DNA of 64,000 nucleotides. Source: Pagrus major (lineage: Eukaryota; Chordata; Actinopteri; Spariformes; Sparidae). Below, piece by piece: positions 12,726-26,000 of the stretch; the stretch's first letter is position 1, and the number at the start of each line of letters is the position of its first letter. The stretch spans positions 24,154,709-24,218,708 of the forward strand of contig NC_133219.1 in the NCBI RefSeq assembly GCF_040436345.1. Reading direction: 5' to 3'. The notes under the pieces are model-generated. The model saw nothing but the letters and a program-made list of their open reading frames with translations, made no database searches and was not told the origin of the DNA. Both the position numbers and the translations under genes were made by a program.

Positions 12726-13819
12726 CTCAGGTATCAGCAGTTTTGTAACTCAGGTGTCAGCTTCTTCAGGGTCTTTTTTCTGGTGAGTTTGACAGCGAAC
12801 ACACGAGGAAGAGTGGGGGCGTTTAAAGGAAGTGCTCCCCTTCCGTTAAATCACTTCCTCCTTTACTCACTCAGTCACACAGGAAACTGACACTAGCCTT
12901 TACACAGCCTAAAACTTCCTCAATTCAAAAGGCACAGATGAATTATCATGCACACCCAAACAGAGAGCACGGGTAGACTCACTGATAAGACCCACACATA
13001 AACTGCCTTCTCTTTTATCTTCTTCCCTGATCCAAACACTCAGATCAGACGCATATCTACAACATTTATGTAAACAAAGTTATTCTATACCTGACAAGTG
13101 GAGTAATGTAGCAGCTTTAAACAAACACACACTGCTGATAAACAACCTGAGGCTGTCAATCTCTGAAATAAAATGTGTTCGGTTATTGTGCACAAATTAA
13201 ATATTAAACACCAATCAGCCCAGCCCCCTGCCAAGGTCTATCAATATTTCAGCACCTATATTAGCCATGTCAAGCGCTCTAAAGCTAATCATTCACCTAC
13301 ACAATGGAAATCATTAGGCTTTAATAGCGCAATCGTGGTCAAGGGCGGCTGTGCTCATGGACTCATTATCGGGTGATGCCAGTGGTCTGAGACAGACATG
13401 TGGCCAGCTGTCAGACCAAGACAATGTTGTAATTGTCTGGCAGGTCACATGACCAACATGAACTTTAAGTCTCTAAATTGCCGTCTGATAACAAAATTGA
13501 TTACTCCATGATGTTACCTCCTGAAATAAAGATCGAATCAGACATTTAACCTTTAAAGCTGCTGCGGGAGCATCATTCACTCTTGTGATAAATGTGAGCC
13601 CTGTTAAGTGTTTGCTGTTGGTGAAAAGTTTGCAGAAAAGTAGACTTGTTGTTTAGGCTTGATGAGCATATACTTGTGACAATTTTCATTTCAGGAATTT
13701 TCATGGTTTTCTTTAGCTCAAGATCTCAGAGGAAAGAGTTGGGTGATGTATCAGTGCAACAGTAAGTATTTGATAAACACATTTGAGGCATTATTGCAAA
13801 AAATGTGTGTTTATGTGTA

Positions 13820-13925
13820 TATTTTGTGAGTATAAGAATATCAGCCGATATACTGAGATCAGGATTTATTTACTCCCTAATATTGGCATCGTCCTTAAAA
13901 ATCCAGTATTGGTCAGCCTCCATAT
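13820..13925 (+). repeat. Dispersed repeat fragment with CCGATA / CCAGTATTGG blocks
   Basis: The segment contains CAGCCGATATACTGAGATCA, CTAATATTGGCATCGTCCTT and AAAAATCCAGTATTGGTCAG, like the TATCGGCCGATATTGG-type fish repeat. Only a short degraded piece is present. Confidence 0.35.
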
Positions 13926-15413
13926 ATTACCTTCACATTTAAAGCTACTACAAGGAACTTGTTTATCAGTTGATTCTGGCAGCCTCTGAGGACAAAAGAT
14001 GACAATTGTGAAACAAAGAAAACTTTATTTTTGTGCCGTACCGCCAGACTACTGAGCAGCTTCTTCTCCTCAGTGCGAGTCAATTCCTCCTCAGCACTTT
14101 GCCATAAATTAAGTTTTAATTTTATGACTTATCACACCCAGATAAGTCAGAATCCAGTGACAGATGCATGTATGTTATAACCAGAGGACCTGGTCTCTGT
14201 GACATGATCTGTATGACATTAATGCACATGTTATATTTCCTCTCTTTCCTATCTTGTACTGAAAATGCTGCACAACAATTTCCCTCAGGAGAAAGAAAGT
14301 TATAGCTTATCTTGGGCTGCAGAAAGCCATCTACATTTTTGTTTTGAAGCCAACAGTGGGATATAAATGCAGCCAGACTGACCCACATCTGACCCAGTCC
14401 AAATGCAGACTGTATTGACTCTGAATTCCCCTCTTCCTCATTACAACATCAGCCAATCCTCAGTCATCTGCTCAGTTGTTTCATACCGCTGTAGCTCAAT
14501 TTATTAGCATCCGTCCAATTTTTCTGATTAGGAAATTCTTTCCTTCGCTGCTGTCTGCCTGTTTTTCCCATTCAGCTTTCTCCTCCGTCTCTCCCATGCT
14601 CCCTTGTGAAAGACTCGAGCCATCGACTATGCTATTAAAACTCATGACCACAACTTCCTGACTTTTCTACCCCCACTCTCTCTCTATCACACACACATGC
14701 ACACTTGTTTTCTGCCCGCTTGCCCCGTTGCATCTGGACCTCCTCTGTCAAAGTCTTTGGCTGAAATGGACGTTGAGTAGGTTCAAACCTCCTCCTGGAC
14801 GCTTTCATACTCACCACCACCCCTCCCTCCAGCCTCCACACATTACTAATGCTCTGCCTCACTATTGTCACCATTGTCATAGCAACACCAAAAACATCTG
14901 AGCTCCAGCAACTAGCCCACAACACCGAGCCAAAAATAGTGTGTGTTTGTCTCTTTTGCTCCGTGTTAGGCCTACTGGGGTTGTCAAAAAACGCTACAAG
15001 GCTCGATTTGAAACTACATATGGCTCCCAGATTCTCCTGATCAAGATGAAACTATCCTTGCTCCTTTGTCGACTGCAGAGCTGAAAAGATTAGCTGATCT
15101 GCAATTAATTTATCTGTATCTATTTTGACATTCAATTAATCATTCAAGTCATTTTCAAGCAATAGCAGCAAACATTTTTAAATATGAATGATTTCTGGTT
15201 TTCTTCTATGGTGGTAACCTGAATATTTTGAGGGTTTTGGTTGGACAGAACAAGCCATTTTAAGATGTCACCATGAGCTCTGGGACTTTAACTGACCCAG
15301 TGGTTAACTGAGAAAATAACTGGTTAGAAGAATAATTGTTAGTTGACTGGGAACTTTATTATAGATTAGGAGTACGCTCCGTTGCTAGTTTATCAGGTCC
15401 ACCTCCCTTAAAA

Positions 15414-15960
15414 TTAAAGGATAAGGTCACGCAGAAATGAAAACTCAGTCATCATCAACTCACCCCCATGTCGATGGAAAGTCAGGCAAAGTTTTATAGT
15501 CCACAAAAAAAACTGTTGCAGCATTCTCCTAAGTAAGTAAAGTAAGTGGATGGGTACTAGTTTTAAAATGTAAAAAAACAACAAAAATACAGCTCATCTG
15601 CAGTAATCCAAGGCTCTGGACGCTCAGAGATACCAAACTGGTTTTAAAAGACGTTTTTTTTACACTCTTTTAAGCAGAAATCCTTACTGTAGCCGCTAAG
15701 CTAAAAGCGAAACACCCCGTCTGAAGTGGGTGCATTAGTTTGTAAAATAATGTCTTTTATAATAAATTTTGGGATCTCGTGGCTTCCGGAGACTTTGGAT
15801 TATGCGGGACAAGCTTTATGGAGCCTTTTATGTTTATTTATTTACAAGTCCCAAGTACTTCAGTGTGTGTTGTGGACCACTAACCTTCACCTGACTTTCC
15901 ATCAGCATGGGGGTACATAGTAACTGAATTTTCATTTTTTCGGGTGAACTTTGTCTTTAA
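15414..15960. mobile_element. Fold-back element, copy 1 (TTAA-ended, piggyBac-like termini)
   Basis: The left end starts TTAAAGGATAAGGTCACGCA; the right end is the complement of TTAAAGACAAAGTTCACCCG. The arms stay inverted inward: ATGAAAACTCAGTCAT and CTCACCCCCATG on the left match CATGGGGGTACATAG and ACTGAATTTTCAT on the right. Both ends carry TTAA, the target duplicated by piggyBac-type elements. The centre contains ACTGTAGCCGCTAAGCTAAA, shared with a second copy at 17738-18300. No transposase frame exists. Confidence 0.7.
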
Positions 15961-16724
15961 TGCAATCTAGGACAACATCCCTGCAAAGAATCCTACCTTT
16001 AATGGCCTGTTATGATTTAGGGGTGTTGCATTCAACTTCATTTCATCTGACTTAGTCATTTTGGAGGCATGCCCTGCTGATAAATTGTATTGTTTATAGA
16101 CTGAATATCAGAAACTGAACATTATACGCCTCATTAGGGCTAAAACTTACAGTGGGGATGTTGTATTAAACAGCAGTACTTTTAGCTAAGCATACTAAAT
16201 AAGTGTGCATTACATGCTACAACTATACCACTTTTTTGACACAGGGTCTCTGTCCTGAAGCACTGCCTCCGTCTAGCCAGCCTTATGTGTGCTGAGAGGA
16301 ATCTTAACTATCTACTGCTTGTTATGTAATCTGTTTTACTAATACACAGCTATGCACACTCCCTGGTAGAGACCAAATGTAATACAGGGAATTTCTGCTC
16401 TGGATTCAGGCTGGACCATCATGGAGCATACCTATTATCACTGCATGTGAATTAAAGACGACACACATGCCTGATATCCGAGATTATTTGACTGCACGAG
16501 TGTCGCCTGTGCCTTTTAAACGCTACAAATGTTGCCGTTTCAATTTTTAGGCTGTCAAAACATTTTTAAGTCTTCTTTTTGGTACCAACAATCACGCATC
16601 ATCCAACTACACCCAGTCCATATCGCCACATCAACCCACAGACATCATCATGATCAGCCTACTTAGCTACATGGACGCCTCTGTCTGATTCCTGCCCACT
16701 TTTGGAGATCCTATTTCGGCTTAC

Positions 16725-17050
16725 CAAACCCGGGGACGCAGGCTCTCCGGTTCTCCTCCTCCTCCTACTCCTTTTCTTCCCGTCAACAGCGACTCGACTT
16801 TCCGCTAAAAGGTTTAAACTCCTCGGTCAACTCGCTCGCTCTCCTGCCTTCGGAACAATCACTGGGGCTCGCGCATCCAGGAGGCGGTGGTGGAGGGAGG
16901 AGGAGAGCGCGAGAGATCCATCTGTTGTGGCGGAGCTCGCGGCACAGCAGCGTCAGGGGGGCCCCGGCCGGGAGCCAATCAGACGGCGACCCCGACGCCC
17001 CTTTGTTCGCGCTGCGTGCGGAGATGAATGAAAACACGAAAACAATGGCA
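16725..17050 (-). promoter_or_regulatory. rassf2: CpG island with probable distal first exon of rassf2
   Basis: The block is GC- and CpG-rich, unlike the AT-rich flanks. A CCAAT box occurs at about 16975 (CCAATC on the plus strand). On the minus strand a strong donor (GGGTTTG|GTAAGCCG) ends a putative exon at 16725, and the next gene downstream on this strand is rassf2. The human RASSF2 promoter is also a CpG island over a non-coding exon. Overlapping open frames on both strands (16702-17097) are composition artefacts. The transcription start is not visible. Confidence 0.5.
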
Positions 17051-17059
17051 GAGGCGAAC

Positions 17060-19120
17060 ATGCGCACACCGTAAAGCCCCAGGTCATCACTATTCACCGG
17101 GGACCCACATTTAGTTTGAGGTCTTAAATCAGAATAAAAGCGGCCTACATCTGACTTTTAAACGTCCTCTGTCAAACTCTGTCAACGCATAACAAAATGA
17201 GGTGATCTTAGGCCTAATTATTGAGTAATCCAATTATTGGGCCATAATTATGATCAATTTATTTGATCACAAAAAACATTATTTTGGCAGGTTAGTGTTA
17301 ACTTGCTATTCAGTAATTTTTTTTTCTCTTTTTCTGATGATAATGGGATGCTAATAGTGAGATAAAAGTGAAAAGCAACATACGTTTTGCTGCAGTAATC
17401 AGGTAACAGGGGTTGTTTGCAAATAAAAGACTGGCAAACGAGAGTTGAAACATACAGACAAACTTAATAAAGCTGCAAGTTTAGTGGTCCAAAGAAAATT
17501 ACTCTAACTATTTAGTGACCGATTCATTGTTTCTGTGATTTTTTTTAAGCATGAATTGCCAAATATGTGTCGATCCCAGCTTCTCAAATATGAGGATTAG
17601 CTGCTCATATATGATGGTAAAGTAAATATTTTATGATTTGGTTGGATAAACAAGTAATTTGAGGACATGGTTGGGGCTCCTGGGAGTTGTGATGCTCCAT
17701 TTTCCCTACTTGTTGAGATTTCAATCAGGTGGATTAATTAAAGTAAATTTCAACCAAAAATGAAATATTCAGACATTATCTACTCACCCCCATGTCAATG
17801 GACTGTCTGTTGAAGTTTTGTGGCCAACAAATCATTTCTGGAGCCACATTATCCTAAAAAAACTTCAGTAGGTTTGTTTTAAAACATAAACAACCCAAAA
17901 GGAAATGGCTCCACACAGCTTGTCTGGTGTAATCCAAGTCTCTGAGTTCCAAGATCCCAAACCGATTTGAAAAGATATTATTTACACCCTTTTTAAGCCA
18001 AAATTTTCACTGTAGCTGCTAAGCTAAAAGTGTGAGCACACACCACATCTGGCGTGATACATCGCACATCAGGGGTGTAAATGACGTCTTTTCAAATCAA
18101 TTTGGGACCTTAGGGCTTTCAGAGACTTGGATCAGACTGGACAAGCTGTATTGGGCTATTCTATGCCTTGTCATTTGATTTTTTTCATTTTAAAACAAAT
18201 CCTCATCTACTTCAGTTGTTTAGGAGAATGCTGCAACACTGTTTTGAGGTGAAGCTCCAGAAATGATTTGTGGACTACAAAACTTCAATCATCATTTGTG
18301 TAGCACCAATATGTTACAATTTTAACAGCAAAATATCATTATTTAGCAGAAACCTTGCAGCATTTGCCCAAAGGCAGTTCAAGTATTCACTAAAAACAGT
18401 TGATGAAAACAGTGATTTACTGTGTAGTTCGTCGAAGTAGTGCAGGCTGGCAAAAATGAGCCACAGGGCCCCTAATTTCCCCAATTACTCTCTGTGCATT
18501 GTGTCAAAGATCAGCTGAAGTAAAACATTTCACACTAACCCTATTTGGTAGTGCATATTCCCGAACAAAAATATTAATTATATATTACCACAAACCAGAA
18601 AAGGGAACCTGGGGCGTTGGGGAAATTGCCACATCACCTGGTTTGTTCTCTTATTGTAACTTTAGGTTACAATAGTTCTGCTATATTAGTGTACCTCCTT
18701 GGCTTTGATGTCAATGTTGAAAAACCTATACATACCCAGAATTTATCTAAAAATACTGGTTTGGTTACATCTGCCCACCTGCAGCCTCAACAGATAGTGG
18801 AGAGGGTTTTCCAGACAACATGCCTGCCTCAAGTCCTTTAAAAGTGTTACAATGTGTTCTGTGACCTGATTAGAAATGTAAGATCTATTGGTCGTGAAAA
18901 TACTTCTACCATAGTTACATAGGCCTCCTGTATTTTCATGGCTGTGATCAAATAGGACCATGTAACTGCAGGAAAAAGGTGCAGTTTTTTCTATGAAAGC
19001 TATGAAAACCTGATGGTGAGCAGTGTTTAGATCATTCTGTAGGTCACATCAATATTTGGGCAACCAATTATTTTTGTGTCATAGTTAAATCAACGGTCAG
19101 GGAATCTGACTACATATTAC
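17060..19120. other. Intergenic DNA between rassf2 promoter and slc23a2 3' end
   Basis: AT-rich, with a fold-back element at 17738-18300. No coding exon or structured RNA is recognised. Confidence 0.5.
17738..18300. mobile_element. Fold-back element, copy 2
   Basis: This is a diverged relative of the element at 15414-15960 in the same orientation. It begins TTAAAGTAAATTTCAACC, carries CTCACCCCCATGTCAATGGA, and has the central block ACTGTAGCTGCTAAGCTAAA. The arms pair: CTCTGAGTTCCAAGATCCCA near 17940 against TGGGACCTTAGGGCTTTCAG near 18105. The right end is shortened and lacks the terminal repeat seen in copy 1. Confidence 0.65.
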
Positions 19121-22100
19121 ATTTTTATTGTCACAACCACAGTTATGACCAATAAAGACAAAAGACTGAATTGATTCTGTAACGTCTTATTAAATAGTTT
19201 TAGGAACAGAGAATAAAACATTTTGGTGCTACAATTAGTTTACACAATTTCTCTTCCAGGACGTTTAGCAAATTTTACTCCATTAAATATACATTTTTTT
19301 TTTTGTTTTAACATCTATTTAAAGTTTCTCAGCTCGTTCTTTCATTTATACTGGTAATGTGTTAACATGGACAGAAAGCAATGTTAGAGTAAAAAAATAC
19401 AATATGCAAAAGGTCCTAACAAACAAACAAAAAGATTTCACCCAACCACAGATTCAAAATAGGATCAAAATGTATTTACTTTTCAAATAAAAAGTACAAC
19501 AAAATGGTGCGCTTTCCAGCATGATTTAAGATTAAAAGTTATGATTTGTTTCTTACAAATATTTGCTTGCAAAAACATGAAAAGAATGTATAAAAAACAA
19601 AAACCTTGAAAAAGATAAAACACTTAATACACAAAAGTAAATTCTTCAGGTAGCAGCCCCTTCAAAATAACTGAAAGGGATTGATGTCTTTGTGTTACAC
19701 ATCTTATGGCCACCTTCTTAAGAGCCATCTGTTGCTTAAACTGACTTGTATGTAATTCAAACCAGACAACCATCAAGGTAGAGAGTTTACGATGTGAGAT
19801 GTGAGTTGTGAGATCCAGGGAGTTTACAATGTAACTCAACTTATTCTGTAACAGCTTTGTGAGAAACACATATGCATGTGTATGAGAGAAAGTACAATAA
19901 AAACAAGAGTAAGCTGCATTTAGACACAGCAGCAAAATGAACATTGGATGTCTTTAGGTAATAAGGCAGGTTCATTCAGCTGCCAATGACCCAGGCTCTT
20001 AATAAAGGTGGCCAGCTAGTGTCTTCTCCTGCATCCACAAACATTAACAGTAAGAATTCCCACGGAGAAAACCAGGTACACTATACATGAGAGGACACCA
20101 ATATATTTTCACTGCAGGACTGGGGGTGGAGGGGGGTTAAAGAGAGAGTTTGTGGAGAGTTAGGGGAGGGTGTGATGGGAGAAGTAAATGCTGGTTGCAT
20201 GAACATTAAATGACAAAGAAACACCACACTGCAAATTTTACCAACCATCCCATAACACTGCCACATCTGTGGCTATCCAGATGTCGGTCCTGAGCACAGC
20301 CAAAAGGTAGATGAGGTTTTAGAATTACAGTTTCTGCACACATCAGTTGTCTCAAGCTAGCCTAGCCTCTTTTGTGACTTCAGCACTCACTTCAGTGAGT
20401 CGGTCATATCGCTAAGGTCTTGTGATGTGACCGACCAGTTCTTGTCAGTGAAACAAAACCAACCCAAAACTATTTTAGATTTTTTTCTACAAATGTTTGT
20501 GTTGGGAACAGTAAGTGACCAAGTCACAAGTGTAACATACAGAGTGCTGAGGTCATAAATGGGGCTATAGCTAACCAGGGTATCATAGACTCGGGTCCAA
20601 AAATATTCTGTCACAAAGCCACTTATCTTCAGGTCATCAAACCAACATGTTCATACTTGTCTATAAATCTGGATAAGTGCTCTAACTCTTAGGGTTTCAT
20701 GTCAGTGAAGATTACTCACTCTGACCCCGATGTTCTTGGCACCATTACATGTGCAAACAGTACTTGTAGTAAAAAGGCCCTCACTCTGAAATCTGACTCA
20801 ATTATCCAGTTCAACGAAAAGTGTTTTTCCTTCTCTTTTTAAAAACATGATATAAATGGAATGAAATAGAAACAGCTCACATTAGAAAACATCTTTCAAA
20901 AAGCTGCTGTCCCCAGGTGAGTTTCTAAAAGCACCGACTGTAGCTGGGGCTGAGAGCAGAGGTCGTTCATCATCACAACAATCTTTAGTGGGCGTGAACA
21001 AGTAAACTAATAAATATACTTTTAATATTGTGCAACAGACACATAAACCTGCTTTAAGTTATCATTAAACATCAACTCTCTTCTCATAAATAAATAAATA
21101 ACTTGAACTAAAAAAGATAAAAAGGAGAGAAAATTTGGGATGAAATTTCAAACCAATTTTGATTTCTTTTCATGATAGTGACATGTGCCAATGCTTAAAG
21201 AAAAAAATTTGGTTACGGTAACAGAACAAAAGAGGAAATAATGATAAAGAGCTTTTAACATTTTGGTTTGGTAAAAATCTCAGGTGGGCGAAGTATTTAG
21301 TAGATTTTTTTAACTGTTATTTTATCATTGTGCTGCTTTTAATTTCTACATTTACAAAGATTATAATGTTGTAAATTCTTCTGTGGTATTTAAAAAAAAA
21401 ATTCTGTTGAACTACCTTAACTACAACAGACATGAACAGAAAACAAAAAAATATATATAGCAGTGAACTAACTAAAGCAGGGTGAGAGTGGGAGGCGTAT
21501 GAATGACTGAGGATGGGAGGAGGAGGAGGAATGTAAGGGAAAGTCATCAACACCATTACATAGGTGAGGATGTTATTGACATCAGTGACCATTATAATTG
21601 GCTGTTGTAAAAAACACACACTGCACCATCTGTGGGTCCATCCAGAGAACAAAAGGATGGCATTTAAACTCTCCAAAAGCCCTCTTTATACACTTACATA
21701 CTCCATAATTAAACAAAACCAACATCTTTTTTTCTTAGTATAATTATGCAAGGGCTGACCAAGTAGGTTTGGATGGTGGCAGGGGTGTTTTAGTTTATGG
21801 TGCAGCCTTTTTGAGACAATAGCCACACAAAAGATCAGAGACCTCAGTTAATTTTCCTGTTCTCATTCATCTTGTTTTAAGCTTTGTATTTATGTAAACA
21901 AGGTTTCCAAGTCTTTCTAAAAAGGCCACTTTATTACTGTGTGCCATTAATGCAGCTTTTACAAATGCACTGCAGTTATCACGGCAGCAGAGGAATCATT
22001 AAAAGCTTGTTTCATTGTGTAAATGCCTTCATGTGTTAGGAGGTTAGAGGTTATCAAATGGAAATAAATACCTTGCAAAAATGAAAACACACCTTTGACA

Positions 22101-23015
22101 GCCAAATGAGTCAAATGGTGTGTTCAGGACAAATAGAGTTTTGGTCTTGTTAGTAACTACTGCATAACACTGACAGTAAAGAGACGTAAACCGGTATTTT
22201 ATAGTGGAGATCTTATGAATATTAGCACATTTAAAAAAAAGGTGAGGTTGTTAAGCATGACATAAGTGGATGAGATGTGCTGTTTTACTGAAGAAAATGG
22301 GGACGCGAGCTGTGGAGTGACACTCCGGTTATGAACTCAGGAGGCAGATAGTGCAAAAATAAATTTCACAATCACTTTGCATGGCTGAGGGCACCTGACA
22401 AACCACTTCCATCAATCTGCATGACCCTGACATGCATTGTAGCGCTCAAGCTAAGTTTAGGTAAGGCTGTTGGTGTGTGAGCATGTGCGTGTAATGTGCA
22501 TCTCTAATGTGGTTGCATAATGATAGAAGTGAATGATTAAAAGCAGAAATTTTGCATAATCCTCAATTGACATAATAAAATCCACTGTGCTTTTAGTAGG
22601 ATGTTTCATAAAATGACAGGGGCAGTAAAAGTTAGCAGTAAATCATTGTTTGGCGTCCATCTGTCTCCATCTGGATTAAAGTGCAGCTAAATTAATGCAC
22701 AAACCTGTCATCTCTTGCTGCGTACTATACACACATGCACACACACCAACTACCCTCTGCATGGTGACATCTTTTATAGCATGCTGTGACTTGCTATAGC
22801 ATGCTTAAAATAGCATAGTGGGAAGTGGGAAAAGACTGACACGAGCTAAAGAAAACACATACAGACGGGGCGGTTGGTGCATCACATTTTCTTCCACACA
22901 ATCCCGAATCCTGCACTGCCTCGGTCCTCCACTCTCCCATCCTTTCATCTTAGGGTACCATCCCTTGCTCCCCAAATTCAGCAACATTTATGATTTTTTA
23001 GCACCAGCCCATTGG
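19105..23015 (-). other. slc23a2: Probable long 3' UTR of slc23a2
   Basis: Downstream of the slc23a2 stop there is no other gene on this strand until rassf2. A minus-strand AATAAA signal occurs at 19129-19124, which would give a 3' UTR of about 3.9 kb, similar to the long UTR of mammalian SLC23A2. The stretch is AT-rich with no coding potential. The exact cleavage site is inferred. Confidence 0.45.
19124..19129 (-). terminator. slc23a2: Candidate poly(A) signal AATAAA for slc23a2
   Basis: The plus strand reads TTTATT, so the minus strand reads AATAAA. It is the most distal signal noted before the rassf2 side. Cleavage would fall near 19105. Confidence 0.35.
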
Positions 23016-26000
23016 CTATACCCGACTCTCCCCCGCTGCCACTCCTCCCTCCCCTCCCATTCCTCCTCCCTTCACCACATCCCCAGGTCCCATCCTGTTC
23101 CGGCAGGTTTCCCGTAGCCTCCCCCACTGGTAGCCTGTGAAGGTGGGGCTAATGGGGATGTACTTGAAGATGGGGTATCTGCGGATGATGTCCATTCCAA
23201 ATGGCAGATCATAAGATCTCATCCCTTCCAGTTCTGCTGCACTGAGACCAGTGCCACGTTTCAGCTTCTTGATGCCTCGTTCTTCAGGGGAGCCTGAGGA
23301 GAAACGGCAGAGGGATTAATCGCAAATAACTTAAAATGCCGAACAAATAGGAACCTGATACACAGCATGTACTGATGAGCTTTCATTTGTTACTACAATC
23401 TTATAATCTGTTTGAAGATAAAGAAAAGTCATAGATGCAAAAAGGAAACTCCATCCTAAAGTATCATTTATCTTTTGATACTTTGTTGGCTTATCTGGGT
23501 CCAGCAGGTTAAGCTCAGACATCCTTCTCCCAGCCAAGTCTTGCAGCTCTCCCACAGGAGTCTTGAGATGATCCTGGGCAATAAATAACTGCCCAAGCAT
23601 GTTCTGCCTATATGACCTGCTTGGCAGTCACACTCACGTTATTATGATTTTCCTCCTTAAAAATGTGTTGTGTACTCTAAACTACATCACTTTATTGGCA
23701 TTATCATACAGCCATAAAATTTATAGCAAAATACATTTTTAGTATGCAAGTGTTAGAGCTAGTGTGAAAGAAATTAAACACCTTACCCGGGATAGTATTG
23801 TCCAAAATGAAGGCGACAGAGCCTCCGACAAACATGGCAGTGGTGAGGAGAACGTTCAACACCTGGTCAATTTCAATGATACCTGAGAAAGATAAAGAAA
23901 CAAGGACTTAGTATCCAACTAAAATATGTCATAGTAAGTTTGTATTGGCGCTAGGACTTACCAAAACTAAATATATCAATCTGTACTTGACCTAATTTCA
24001 GTCATATTAGTACAATCAGTATATCAATTCCCTCAGAGAGGTTGTCAACAACTAATAACCCAAAGCAACTAGTCAGTGTGTACTTGCATGCTTTGAGAGT
24101 GTTTATTCATAACTTAGAAAGTCAAGTCTTGAGCTGTTCCACCTAGTTTTAAGCAATGTTTATAACCATGAGTATTCACTCCAACTTCAACAGAGACAAT
24201 TTTTCAAAAAGTTGACAGAATTGCAGCTGGAGGTGCAGATGAGCAAAGTCAGTCGTAAAAAGGACAAATGTAAATACTGTCCGGCAGGAAGTTGCAGCTG
24301 CTAGAGGAAACACAAGTATCATAATCTTAATGTTGATTGCAGCCATTATTCCCCAGCTCTAGTTTGCAGGGATCTCTCCCCTCCACTCACCTGTGACTAG
24401 CGGGTTCTGTTTGAGGTAGCTTGGCAGCATCAGACCGAAGAAGATGGAGAAACCCAGAACGAAGAGATTCCTGGAGGAGTTGAGGTCGACAAACTGCAAG
24501 TTGGACAGTCCCACTGCTGTGATCATACCAAACAGGGTGCATAACAGAGCTCCCAGGACAGGGTCGGGTAGAGAGGCAAACAGGGCACTGAATTTACCCA
24601 CAAGTCCCAGCAGCAGCATCATGGCAGCTCCATACTGAATCACACGTCTGCTGCCCACCTGAAAGACAAATCAGAGATCAGGCTGAGCAAAAGGGTAGTG
24701 GGTCATTCCTCTGTGCAGCTAGCTGTAGTGAAAGAGAAACCATCATGGTAAAATAAACACAGTAACTAAATGGGAATATACAGAGACGGAAGAAACCAAG
24801 AGGCTTGGTGTAATGGTAAACAAATGTTACCTTTGTGATTCCCAGGACGCCAATATTTGGACTGGAGGAAGTGGAGCCATTTCCTGTTCCGAAAAGACCG
24901 TCCAGCACACAAGAAATACCCTCCACAAATATCCCCCTACAGAGACAGCGGAAAAACAACCTAATTAGGGTATCTTCCGGACTATAAATTGCCAGTGCAC
25001 TAGTCACAAACAAATTGAAATATTAGTTAATGAGGAAAAATAGAAATACAATAAACTGAAGAGTTACCTATTGATTGCATGGATGGGAGGTGGAGGAGCA
25101 TAAGAGAGACGTGCACAGGCGTAGTAATCACCAATTGATTCGATGATGCTGGCCACCACAGCACTCATCATTCCGATCACACCGGCGGCTGTAACAGTCG
25201 GAACGCCCCACTGGACTGTCGAGGTAAAAACGCAGAAAATATCTTGAAAAAGAAACTTTCTGACTCATCACCTCTGGCAGGGCTATCTCCCTTAACTATT
25301 TATAGATTATGCTGTATGTAACATAATCAGATTCATTCCAAATTAAATTATATTTATTGGTTCCTGTCTGTACTGGACATATAGTCATGGTCAAAAGTTT
25401 ACATACACTTTTAAAGAAAATGTATATCATGGCGGTATTCAGTTCCTGGCATGGACTTAAATTCGGATTTGAAGCAAACTTCATGAATGTTTTTTGTGAC
25501 AAAGTAGTTTGTGTTCCACTCATTCCATCACAGAAAAATGAGAGCTGTAGAAATCACTGGAACTGAAGACTGCCATGATATAAAGGTTCTTTGTGTATGT
25601 AAACTTTTGACTGCGACTATATCATAATTACATTACTGATGTATCATGGCTGCAATCATTTGAGCTGTTCAGCGATGGTGGAAGAAGCATTTACAACTTT
25701 AATTTAAGTAAAAGGAGCAAAACAGAAGTGTAAAAATACTCATATATTAGATACACTGCAACTGAATAGCAGCAAAACAATCTACAGTTTTACTCCAAAT
25801 TAAATACTGCTCATAACTTTCTATTTCTGACATTATGTGGTTACCCGCCTGATCAGTAAAATTAAAATCTTTCCACACAAATGGCAGACTGAATAGAAGG
25901 CATAGACATCAGCAATCCTTTACAACAGCTCCTTCCCCCTCCTCCTCCTAAACACACTTACAGGGATATGGGACTTTAAACCATGGTGCGGCTGCGAGGA

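Larger units (their letters stand above)
12730..16700. other. 5' region of rassf2, between proximal and CpG-island first exons
   Basis: If the CpG island at 16.7 kb starts rassf2 transcripts, this is first-intron DNA. It holds a repeat fragment at about 13820-13925 and the fold-back element at 15414-15960. I see no coding exon in either strand. Confidence 0.45.

Noticed and set aside
16702..17097. Open frames of over 100 codons on both strands in the CpG island
   Set aside because: High GC content lowers stop frequency. The frames overlap antisense and have no homologous features; a promoter and non-coding exon explain the block better.
21317..21676. 119-codon minus-strand frame in the slc23a2 3' UTR
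   Set aside because: AT-rich, low-complexity, no domain, and inside a long UTR.
23016..23294. Last slc23a2 exon considered as a separate pseudogene
   Set aside because: Acceptor, position and homologous frame fit the active gene. A single-base insertion is a simpler explanation than a pseudogene.
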